DNA from: an uncultured Oxalobacter sp.
Lineage (GTDB): Bacteria > Pseudomonadota > Gammaproteobacteria > Burkholderiales > Burkholderiaceae_D
Direction: 5' to 3'
NCBI GenBank assembly: GCA_934270705.1
Contig: CAKQQG010000059.1
Location: forward strand, 1 to 7,375
Length of the DNA stretch: 7,375 nt
The notes under the pieces were generated by a model that saw only the letters and a program-made list of their open reading frames with translations, was not told the DNA's origin and ran no database searches. Of the stretch, positions 1-5,709 are shown in pieces. The translations under genes were made by a program, and so were the position numbers. Every line of letters starts with the position of its first letter. Position 1 is the stretch's first letter.

Positions 1-93
1 CTGCCGAACATCCCCAAAAACAGCCGATACGTTTGATAAGATAGCACGACAGGAAACGACACATGTCTGCATTGTAGTGGCGAAAGGAAAAAT

Positions 94-1056
94 ATGCAGC
101 AGGAAATTCGACTGGCAACTTTCAATGTCCGTAATCTGGCATTACCCGGCACAATTTGCTACCCGGATCTTCCACCCTGTACACCGGCAGAATATGAAGC
201 GAAAATCGCATGGATAGCCGGCCTGACCGACCGTTTCTGCCCGGATGTCATCGCTTTTGAAGAAATCTTTTCGGAACAGGCCATCACAGACATCATGGCT
301 TGCTCGCAACGATTGCGCAATGCCATCCCTGTCTATACCGAAGTTCCGTCCGAATCTTCCCGACCCGCCCCGAAAGTTGCACTCGTCACACGACTACCGC
401 TGGCCGCCCCACCGAAAACACACATCTGCTTTCCCGAAAATTTCCGGATATCGCTACCGGGAAGCGATACCACCCTCGATCGTTTTTCACGTCCCGTACT
501 GGAAACTCCCGTTTTGCTACCTAACGGCCAGACGCTCCATATCTATGCCGTGCATTTCAAATCCAAACGCCCTGATCCTGTTCCGGATACCGTGCTTTCA
601 GACCCTGTCCAACATGGGTTGGCCATGTTTCGGTCGCTTGCCAGACGTGCAGCCGACGCGCTCGGCGTCTATACACTCATCACACGATTCCGGCAAAAAA
701 CAGGAAAACCGGTTATATTGCTGGGAGATTTCAACGACACATCCCACGCCGTCACGACTGGTATCGCCACTGGCGTACAACATGAAAGTGAGCCGCCACT
801 TTCACCACTGTATCGTCTTTACAATGCACTGGATATTCAGCCGGCATCTTCTTGCATACCGGAAAACAACCGTTCCCCCCTGCATACGCATCCCGGATAC
901 ATCGACCATATCTTCTTATCAAACGAATTTACGGAAACGACCGGATATCAATCCGGACATGTCATCGATACGCTTTACCTGATGCCAGACAATCCGGACA
1001 GACCGGATCGATCCGACCACCCATTCGTCATGACGACCATTGCGCTTGACGGATAA
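94..1056 (+). CDS. Endonuclease/exonuclease/phosphatase (EEP) fold hydrolase
   Basis: The 320-residue protein carries the ordered signature of the Mg2+-dependent EEP superfamily (DNase I, exonuclease III, inositol phosphatases). The motifs are TFNVRN with Asn11 near the N-terminus, FEEIF with the metal-binding acid at Glu57, HFKSKR with His154, GDFND with Asp212 and Asn214, IDHIF with Asp271, and a terminal SDHP with Asp308 and His309. All catalytic positions are therefore intact. I see no signal peptide or membrane segment, so it is probably cytoplasmic. The start is well supported: AAAGGA at 83-88 lies 5 nt before the ATG. The fold does not reveal whether the substrate is DNA, a lipid headgroup or a nucleotide, so no gene symbol is given. 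It is transcribed alone and converges on xerD with a 13-bp gap. The family is confident; the function is unknown. Confidence 0.88.
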   Translation: MQQEIRLATFNVRNLALPGTICYPDLPPCTPAEYEAKIAWIAGLTDRFCPDVIAFEEIFSEQAITDIMACSQRLRNAIPVYTEVPSESSRPAPKVALVTRLPLAAPPKTHICFPENFRISLPGSDTTLDRFSRPVLETPVLLPNGQTLHIYAVHFKSKRPDPVPDTVLSDPVQHGLAMFRSLARRAADALGVYTLITRFRQKTGKPVILLGDFNDTSHAVTTGIATGVQHESEPPLSPLYRLYNALDIQPASSCIPENNRSPLHTHPGYIDHIFLSNEFTETTGYQSGHVIDTLYLMPDNPDRPDRSDHPFVMTTIALDG

Positions 1057-1070
1057 TATCCGTATTTTTT
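1049..1070 (+). terminator. Compact intrinsic terminator of the EEP gene
   Basis: ACGGAT (1049-1054) and ATCCGT (1058-1063) form a 6-bp stem with an AAT loop, followed by six T residues at 1065-1070. The hairpin overlaps the stop codon of the EEP gene and the T-run reaches the stop codon of convergent xerD. The stem is short, so efficiency may be modest. On the other strand it would lie inside the end of xerD without a U-tract. Confidence 0.55.
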
Positions 1071-2020
1071 CAGAATGTTTCACCTGTCTCGTAACGACTG
1101 CCGCGCGGATGATGCTGCGCATGCAACTGTTTGAGCCGTTGTTGCGCCACATGGGTATATATCTGGGTTGTCGAAATGTCCGCATGTCCGAGCAATAGCT
1201 GGACAACCCGCAAATCAGCACCATGATTGAGCAGATGTGTGGCAAATGCATGTCTTAACGTATGAGGCGACAACGGATCGTGAATACCGGATTGCGTGGC
1301 ATATTTCTTTATCAGCGTCCAGAACATTTGCCGCGTCATGCACGTTCCACGCGCCGTGACGAACAGATAATCCGATAACTTTCCGGACAGAATCACGGGA
1401 CGACTTTCCCGCAAATAACGCTCCAGCCATCCTCTGGCTTCTTCGCCGAACGGAACCAGCCGGGTTTTGCCTCCCTTGCCCAGTATGCGCAACACACCTT
1501 CATTCATTCCGGTTTCGACCAGCTTCAGTGCAACCAGTTCGGAAACACGCAACCCGCTGGCATACATCAGCTCAATCATCGTCCGGTCACGCAAGCCCAA
1601 GGGTTTTTGCACATCCGGCGCAAACAGCAATGCTTCCACCTGCCGCTCCGACAGAGCATGCGGAAACCGTGCCGGTTGCTTTGCCGCACGCATTCGCTGA
1701 CACGGACTGGCGGCAAGCCGTCCCATCCGCATCTGCAACCGGTAGAACCGTTTGAAAACCGTCAGTCTGCGATTGGCCGATGTCGCTTTCGATTCAGCAT
1801 GACGCGCCAGAAAATAACGGTTCATATCTTCAGCCGTCACTGCCAGCAAATCATGCACCGTTCCATTTTTTTCCAGCCATTGCGCAAACAGTTGCAAATC
1901 ACACCGGTAAGCTTCCAGCGTATTTCCCGACAAACCATCCTCAAGCCATACGGTATCGCAAAATTCGTCTATCAACGAACGATTCCCGGGCAACAGCGCA
2001 TCTCCGGCAACATCTTCCAT
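1070..2020 (-). CDS. xerD: Tyrosine site-specific recombinase XerD
   Basis: XerD acts with XerC at the dif site near the replication terminus, under FtsK control, to resolve chromosome dimers. From the ATG at 2020 the protein has 316 residues (E. coli XerD: 298). The N-terminal core-binding SAM-like domain covers about residues 15-105 and the catalytic domain about 120-310. The full catalytic set is visible: Arg158 in ASGLRVSEL, Lys182 in GKGGKTRLVP, His253 and Arg256 in PHTLRHAFATHLL, His279 in LLGHADISTTQIY, and nucleophile Tyr288. The C-terminal QLHAQHHPR and the NHGADLRVVQ segment favour XerD over XerC or a phage integrase. It lies 36 bp downstream of queG and is probably co-transcribed. 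The start is uncertain: neither the ATG at 2020 nor an in-frame TTG at 2038 (322 residues) has a well-placed Shine-Dalgarno. No dif site was recognised here. Confidence 0.95.
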   Translation of the reverse strand: MEDVAGDALLPGNRSLIDEFCDTVWLEDGLSGNTLEAYRCDLQLFAQWLEKNGTVHDLLAVTAEDMNRYFLARHAESKATSANRRLTVFKRFYRLQMRMGRLAASPCQRMRAAKQPARFPHALSERQVEALLFAPDVQKPLGLRDRTMIELMYASGLRVSELVALKLVETGMNEGVLRILGKGGKTRLVPFGEEARGWLERYLRESRPVILSGKLSDYLFVTARGTCMTRQMFWTLIKKYATQSGIHDPLSPHTLRHAFATHLLNHGADLRVVQLLLGHADISTTQIYTHVAQQRLKQLHAQHHPRGSRYETGETF

Positions 2021-2035
2021 AAGTAAACGTTTTTT

Positions 2036-2063
2036 CAATCACTGACAACGCATATTTTATCCT
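2036..2063 (-). promoter_or_regulatory. xerD translation-start region with possible minicistron
   Basis: On the minus strand, AGGA (2063-2060) overlaps the last codons of queG and sits 6 nt before an ATG at 2053-2051. That ATG opens a frame of only four codons (MRCQ) ending in TGA at 2041-2039. The in-frame xerD TTG (2038-2036) directly abuts this TGA, and the xerD ATG at 2020 lies 18 nt further on. The only good ribosome-binding site therefore serves the tiny frame, which suggests start-stop translational coupling into xerD. This is inferred from sequence alone. Confidence 0.35.
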
Positions 2064-3172
2064 GCGATATGCGGCTGCTGTTTTCTGTACTTCTGTTCCA
2101 ATGCCCAGTCGATATGTTCATCCACCATGTCCGACACAGTCCGCCGTTTGCCATGCAAGGCGGCAACGATACGCGCCGCTTCCGCTGCATCTGTCACGAC
2201 ACGAAGCGCATTGCCCAGCGCCACAGCAATGTTGCGACACCAGCATGCATATCCGATACGTCGTATCGGGCTGCCCTGCGTCCTCTGCAAAAACTCCGTT
2301 TCCGTCCAGTCGAACAATTCCAGCAACGTGACACGATCAAAGTCATGGCGCACTGCGAAATCGGATACGCCACTCACTTTGGCAAACCGGTTCCAGGGGC
2401 AACATAACTGACAGTCGTCACACCCGTATATCCGGTTACCGATCAACGGTCGCAAATCCAGAGGAATACTGCCTTTGAACTCGATCGTCAGATAAGAGAC
2501 GCAACGCCGTGCATCCAGATGATGCGATGCCACGAGCGCACCTGTCGGACAAGCCTGAATGCAGCGCATACAAGTCCCGCAATGTGCCCCTTCCACGGAA
2601 TCGACAGGCAACGGCAAATCGACCAGCATTTCTCCCAGAAAGAAAAACGAACCACCGTCACGACACAACAGCAAATTGTTCTTGCCTTGCCATCCCATAC
2701 CGGCTTTTCCGGCAAACGCCACTTCCATCACGGGAGCGGAATCGGTAAAGACCCGATACGAAAAAGGCCCGATGGCATCGTGCATTTTGTCAGCCAGTTT
2801 CTGCAAACGTGCACGCAATACCTTGTGATAGTCACGTCCGCGCGCATACAGCGATATGCGTGCCGCAAGCGGATCTGCACGACGTAAATCTGATTTCTCC
2901 CGAGGAAGCGCTTCCGTATCCGGAAGATAATCCATACGCACGGAAATGACTCTGACGGTACCCGGCAACAATTCATCCGGGCGGCAACGTTTCATGCCAT
3001 GCGCCGCCATATAATGCATTTCCCCATGAAAACCCTGCGATAACCATTGTTGCAAACGTTTTTCCTCACCATCCAGCCGAATATCGGCAATCCGCAAATC
3101 CGAAAAGCCCAGCTCTTTGGCCCAGACCCTCATTTTCAAAACAAAATCAGTGAATTGCCCTTCAATTTTCAT
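2057..3172 (-). CDS. queG: Epoxyqueuosine reductase QueG
   Basis: QueG is a cobalamin- and iron-sulfur-dependent enzyme that reduces epoxyqueuosine to queuosine at the wobble position of tRNA-Tyr, His, Asn and Asp. The product is about 371 residues, close to E. coli QueG (379). The N-terminal part has the family segment QWLSQGFHGEMHYM (about 42-55), then LYARGRDYH and YRVFTDSAPVMEVAFA. The Asp at about 144 in DSAP is the family's proposed general acid. Two 4Fe-4S motifs follow: CGTCMRCIQACP (Cys198, 201, 204, 208) and CDDCQLCCPWN (Cys251, 254, 257, 258). The C-terminus has the HEAT-like stretch RRIGYACWCRNIAVALGNA. I chose the ATG at 3172; an in-frame TTG at 3184 would add four residues, and neither has a clear Shine-Dalgarno. 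It is the first gene of a minus-strand unit with xerD and is divergent from tsaE. Confidence 0.96.
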   Translation of the reverse strand: MKIEGQFTDFVLKMRVWAKELGFSDLRIADIRLDGEEKRLQQWLSQGFHGEMHYMAAHGMKRCRPDELLPGTVRVISVRMDYLPDTEALPREKSDLRRADPLAARISLYARGRDYHKVLRARLQKLADKMHDAIGPFSYRVFTDSAPVMEVAFAGKAGMGWQGKNNLLLCRDGGSFFFLGEMLVDLPLPVDSVEGAHCGTCMRCIQACPTGALVASHHLDARRCVSYLTIEFKGSIPLDLRPLIGNRIYGCDDCQLCCPWNRFAKVSGVSDFAVRHDFDRVTLLELFDWTETEFLQRTQGSPIRRIGYACWCRNIAVALGNALRVVTDAAEAARIVAALHGKRRTVSDMVDEHIDWALEQKYRKQQPHIAG

Positions 3173-3211
3173 CAGAAACAACAAAAGATATTGCCTAAAA
3201 AGGAATGATTA

Positions 3212-3246
3212 TTGATACTATATGCGGAATCGTTCCGTTATCTCAC
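3212..3246. promoter_or_regulatory. Overlapping divergent promoters for queG-xerD and tsaE-amiC
   Basis: On the plus strand TGATACTAT (3213-3221) reads as an extended -10 element for tsaE-amiC; a possible -35, TTGCCT (3191-3196), has a long 19-nt spacing. On the minus strand TATAGT (3222-3217; 5 of 6 to consensus) pairs with GTGAGA (3246-3241) at 18 nt and would drive queG. The two -10 boxes overlap, so the promoters should compete. A small inverted repeat, CGGAA-TCG-TTCCG (3225-3237), covers the start region and could be an operator. All of this is by-eye consensus matching. Confidence 0.4.
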
Positions 3247-3282
3247 ATCACGTACGTTGCGCGATCTGTACCATTCTGACCG

Positions 3283-3768
3283 ATGTTGCAAAAAACATTC
3301 TATCTGAACGACGAGGCCGATACATGTGCGCTTGGCAAAGCTTTGGCGCATATACTCGAACGCGGACTCACCATTCATCTGCACGGCGACCTGGGTGCCG
3401 GCAAAACAACTCTTGCGCGCGCCATGATCCGGGAAGCGGGACATACGGGAAAAGTCAAAAGTCCGACTTACACACTCGTCGAACCCTATGTCATCGACCT
3501 GAACGGACAGACAGTCGATCTGCTGCATTTCGATTTGTACAGGATGGGATGCCCGGAAGAATTTCTGGCTGCCGGCTTTCGTGAACATTTCAACGGAGAA
3601 ACCATTTGCATCATCGAATGGGCCGAAAATGCCGGCTCCGAATTGCGCGCCCCCGACATTACCATCACACTCGATATGAAAGAAGATGGACGAACGGCGC
3701 ACATCCAAGCCTCGTCCCCCAAAGGCAAACATTGTCTCGATACCCTGCGTTTTCCGCCTCACCGCTGA
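3283..3768 (+). CDS. tsaE: tRNA t6A-synthesis ATPase TsaE
   Basis: TsaE is the small P-loop ATPase that works with TsaB and TsaD to transfer threonylcarbamoyl (made by TsaC) onto A37 of ANN-decoding tRNAs. The 161-residue length is normal for the family. Visible motifs are the Walker A GDLGAGKTT (35-43, Lys41), the SPTYTLVEPY segment (60-69), the HFDLYR motif (82-87) and the IIEWAE motif (110-115), all in the usual order and spacing. The start is fixed by an in-frame TGA at 3277-3279 just upstream; no strong Shine-Dalgarno precedes the ATG. The stop codon lies 7 bp before the amiC start, indicating an operon and probable translational coupling. TsaB, TsaC and TsaD are not encoded in this window. 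Confidence 0.96.
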   Translation: MLQKTFYLNDEADTCALGKALAHILERGLTIHLHGDLGAGKTTLARAMIREAGHTGKVKSPTYTLVEPYVIDLNGQTVDLLHFDLYRMGCPEEFLAAGFREHFNGETICIIEWAENAGSELRAPDITITLDMKEDGRTAHIQASSPKGKHCLDTLRFPPHR

Positions 3769-3775
3769 ATCGAAG

Positions 3776-5080
3776 ATGAAACATTCACTTTACAAATACT
3801 GGCAAACCGCCCTCGTATTCCTTGTTTTTCTGGCCGGTATGGCGACAATCGCACCGGTTCACGCAGGTCATATCGTCGCCGTCCGCGCCTGGCCTGCCGA
3901 TGACTATACACGCATCACACTGGAACATGATGGCAAAATTCAGGCAAAACACTTTATCCTGACCAACCCTGAACGCCTTGTCGTCGATATACAGGGAACG
4001 GAACTGAGCGCCACCCTGAAAGAACTGATTTCCAAAATCCAGCCGGACGACCCCTATATCCAGCAAGTCCGCATAGGCCAACTGAACCCGGAAACCGTCC
4101 GCCTGGTTTTCGATTTGAAAACGGCTGTCAATCCGCAAGTCTTTTCGCTGGCCCCTATCGACAAGTACAAACACCGTCTTGTACTGGATTTGTACCCGAA
4201 AGAACCACTGGACCCGATCGCCGCACTTATCCTCAAGGGTGAATGGAAACACGATCCGGAACCCGAACAAGTCGCCGCCAGCGAAGCCAAAGACACACCT
4301 TCCAAACCGGATTCATCCCGCACATCCAGTCGGCAAACCGTTGCTGACGGCGCCGACAAAATGCAGCTCAAGCGCATGGTCACGATCGTCATCGACCCGG
4401 GACATGGCGGTGAGGATTCCGGCGCGATCGGCGCTCGCGGCAGCAAGGAAAAAGATGTCGTTTTGTCTATCGGCAAACGTTTGCGTACCAAAATCGAACA
4501 ACAGCCAAACATGCGTGTCGTCATGACCCGCAATGCCGACTTCTTCGTCCCGCTGGGAACACGTGTCCAGAAAGCCCGTGCCGTTCAGGCCGATTTGTTC
4601 ATCTCCATCCACGCAGATGCCTTTATCAAACCAAGTGCAAGAGGTTCTTCCGTTTTCGTCTTGTCCGAAAAAGGCGCATCCTCGACAGCTGCACGCTGGC
4701 TGGCCAGACGGGAAAACGCAGCCGACCTGATCGGTGGCGTCAATATCAAGAAACACGACCGCCAACTCGCCAGCGTCCTGCTTGATCTTTCGACAACCGC
4801 ACAGATCAAAAACAGTCTCAAACTCGGCAGTGCAGTACTTGATGAAATGGGCGGCATCAACCGGCTTCACAAAGGCTCAGTCGAACAGGCGGCTTTCGCT
4901 GTTCTGAAAGCTCCCGACATTCCGAGCATTCTGGTAGAAACGGCGTTCATTTCCAACCCGGAAGAAGAAGCCAAGCTAAACAGTGCGGCACATCAGGAAA
5001 ATATTGCAAACGCCATACTCAAAGGTATCAAGAAATATTTCGCCAAAAACCCGCCGCGTGCACGCAATGGCATGATTTGA
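3776..5080 (+). CDS. amiC: Septal N-acetylmuramoyl-L-alanine amidase, AmiC type
   Basis: This is a periplasmic zinc amidase that cleaves the amide bond between MurNAc and L-Ala, splitting septal peptidoglycan during daughter-cell separation. From the ATG at 3776 the protein has 434 residues. Residues 1-30 form a Sec-type signal peptide: charged start, hydrophobic stretch TALVFLVFLAG, cleavage likely after VHA. An AMIN domain for septal localisation spans about 32-140, a polar Ser/Lys/Pro-rich linker about 150-198, and an Amidase_3 domain about 200-420. Zinc and catalytic residues are His210 (DPGHGG), Glu225, His279 (SIHADA) and Glu388 (LVETAF). The segment 299-340 matches the regulatory helix that activators of the EnvC/NlpD type displace in AmiB/AmiC. 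No twin-arginine motif is present, unlike E. coli AmiA and AmiC. An upstream in-frame ATG (3686) would overlap tsaE by 83 bp and bury the signal peptide, so it was rejected. Confidence 0.94.
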   Translation: MKHSLYKYWQTALVFLVFLAGMATIAPVHAGHIVAVRAWPADDYTRITLEHDGKIQAKHFILTNPERLVVDIQGTELSATLKELISKIQPDDPYIQQVRIGQLNPETVRLVFDLKTAVNPQVFSLAPIDKYKHRLVLDLYPKEPLDPIAALILKGEWKHDPEPEQVAASEAKDTPSKPDSSRTSSRQTVADGADKMQLKRMVTIVIDPGHGGEDSGAIGARGSKEKDVVLSIGKRLRTKIEQQPNMRVVMTRNADFFVPLGTRVQKARAVQADLFISIHADAFIKPSARGSSVFVLSEKGASSTAARWLARRENAADLIGGVNIKKHDRQLASVLLDLSTTAQIKNSLKLGSAVLDEMGGINRLHKGSVEQAAFAVLKAPDIPSILVETAFISNPEEEAKLNSAAHQENIANAILKGIKKYFAKNPPRARNGMI

Positions 5081-5087
5081 TACACCC

Positions 5088-5121
5088 TGCAGTTTTGGCA
5101 AAGAAGTTTGCCAAAACTGCA
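5088..5121 (+). terminator. Perfect 15-bp inverted repeat after amiC, no U-tract
   Basis: The arms TGCAGTTTTGGCAAA (5088-5102) and TTTGCCAAAACTGCA (5107-5121) are perfectly complementary around a GAAG loop, 7 bp after the amiC stop. The position suits a transcript end or a 3'-stabilising hairpin. The sequence after it (TCCGAGGC) has no U-tract and neither does the other strand, so it is not a classical intrinsic terminator in either direction. Direction is assigned from amiC. Confidence 0.5.
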
Positions 5122-5142
5122 TCCGAGGCTGTGCAAATGATG

Positions 5143-5191
5143 TAGAATACTGCCTGCATTATTTTCAGGTCAGGCAATGACTACCTGAAAA
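5143..5191 (+). promoter_or_regulatory. Candidate tRNA-Arg promoter and leader inverted repeat
   Basis: TAGAAT at 5143-5148 is a possible -10 box (5 of 6 to TATAAT) about 60 bp before the mature tRNA; no convincing -35 is seen. Between it and the tRNA lies an inverted repeat with 9-bp arms, TTTTCAGGT (5162-5170) and ACCTGAAAA (5183-5191), 12 bp apart. It could be a leader hairpin of the precursor tRNA or a protein-binding site. Evidence is limited to consensus and symmetry. Confidence 0.3.
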
Positions 5192-5207
5192 CGGTCAACA
5201 GCCCAAC

Positions 5208-5283
5208 GCGCTCGTAGCTCAATGGATAGAGTACTGCCCTCCGAAGGCAGGGGTTGTGGGTTCGATCCCCGCCGAGCGCGCCA
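5208..5283 (+). tRNA. tRNA-Arg (anticodon CCG)
   Basis: All arms of a standard 76-nt tRNA can be drawn. The acceptor stem GCGCTCG (5208-5214) pairs with CGAGCGC (5273-5279). The D-arm is GCTC/GAGT (5217-5220 and 5229-5232, one wobble). The anticodon stem CTGCC (5234-5238) pairs with GGCAG (5246-5250) around a loop with anticodon CCG at 5241-5243, which reads the arginine codon CGG. The T-arm is GTGGG (5256-5260) and CCCGC (5268-5272) around TTCGATC. The discriminator is G5280 and CCA is encoded at 5281-5283. No second copy of its 3' end is visible in the window, so there is no sign of an element integrated here. Confidence 0.97.
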
Positions 5284-5645
5284 TTTCATTCCCAGTTAGC
5301 TCCCCGTCTCCGTTTTCTTTGGTAACGCACTTTTCAGCGTTATATACCCTCGTTTTATCCGTTACAGGGCAAGTCAGGTCGTTACGGAAACCTCGTGCAA
5401 AACATTCCCTTGCCAACATAACGGCATGAAACATCCATTGCACCGCACTCGATACGCCATGACTTTCCGATCATCACATCGTCAGTTTGTCTTATCCGCA
5501 TCCACACCTGTCGCGCCATCCCCGTAAAAAAACATCCGTACACATATCATTCTGATGCCGGAGCATCCCCAACCGAAACGAACACGGCACCCAAAGGGGT
5601 GCCGCTTTCCGCTACTGTCATACGCACTATCGCATCTTCACACAT
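5284..5645. other. Intergenic region after tRNA-Arg, no credible gene
   Basis: These roughly 360 bp contain no open frame with recognisable protein features. A 74-codon minus-strand frame here runs through the tRNA and is the familiar spurious antisense-tRNA type. The first half holds several CGTTA or TAACG words: a TAACGC/GCGTTA inverted repeat at 5323-5342 and CGTTAC at 5360 and 5380. The second half holds a GC-rich hairpin (5585-5604). It could contain the 3' trailer of the tRNA transcript, a small RNA or a decayed gene; nothing visible decides between these. Confidence 0.5.
5585..5604 (+). terminator. GC-rich hairpin, weak terminator candidate
   Basis: CGGCACCC (5585-5592) and GGGTGCCG (5597-5604) form a perfect 8-bp stem with an AAAG loop. 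Only CTTTCC follows on the plus strand and GTGTTCGTTT on the minus strand, so the U-tract is poor either way. If it works, it would stop transcription coming from the tRNA-Arg side before it runs into the convergent oxlT-like gene. The strand is assigned from this context. Confidence 0.35.
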
Positions 5646-5678
5646 AAAAAAATGGCTGGAATCTCTTCCAGCCATTTT
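5646..5678 (-). terminator. Strong intrinsic terminator of the oxlT-like gene
   Basis: On the minus strand AAAATGGCTGGAA and TTCCAGCCATTTT form a perfect 13-bp stem with a GAGA loop, beginning about 30 nt after the stop codon. A run of seven T residues (opposite A5646-A5652) completes the U-tract, partly shared with the stem. It is a textbook Rho-independent terminator and indicates that the antiporter gene ends its transcript here. Confidence 0.9.
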
Positions 5679-5709
5679 CTCGACGATCTTGCGTCTGTCT
5701 TTCAGGCCA

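Noticed and set aside
1..93. Possible promoter before the EEP gene (TTGATA and TAAGAT words at about 32-41)
   Set aside because: No -35/-10 pair with acceptable spacing could be found. Only the ribosome-binding site is convincing.
245..982. 245-codon plus-strand frame inside the EEP gene
   Set aside because: It is an out-of-frame shadow of a gene with intact catalytic motifs, with unlikely composition rich in Ser, His and Pro.
1607..2026. 139-codon plus-strand frame opposite xerD
   Set aside because: It is antisense to a complete XerD with all catalytic residues and shows no domain of its own.
3686..3775. Upstream in-frame extension of amiC (30 extra residues)
   Set aside because: It overlaps tsaE by 83 bp and would place a polar segment before an obvious Sec signal peptide that begins at the ATG at 3776.
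3238..4870. Minus-strand frames of 159-185 codons opposite tsaE and amiC
   Set aside because: They are shadows of two well-supported plus-strand genes with conserved motifs and have no ribosome-binding site or recognisable features.
5208..5283. tRNA-Arg as the attachment site of an integrated element
   Set aside because: No repeat of the tRNA 3' end, no adjacent integrase and no mobile-element genes are visible. The XerD in this window is the housekeeping type.
5219..5443. 74-codon minus-strand frame containing GIEPTTPAFGG
   Set aside because: This peptide type is the well-known antisense translation of a tRNA gene and is often misannotated. The frame passes through tRNA-Arg and has no independent coding evidence.
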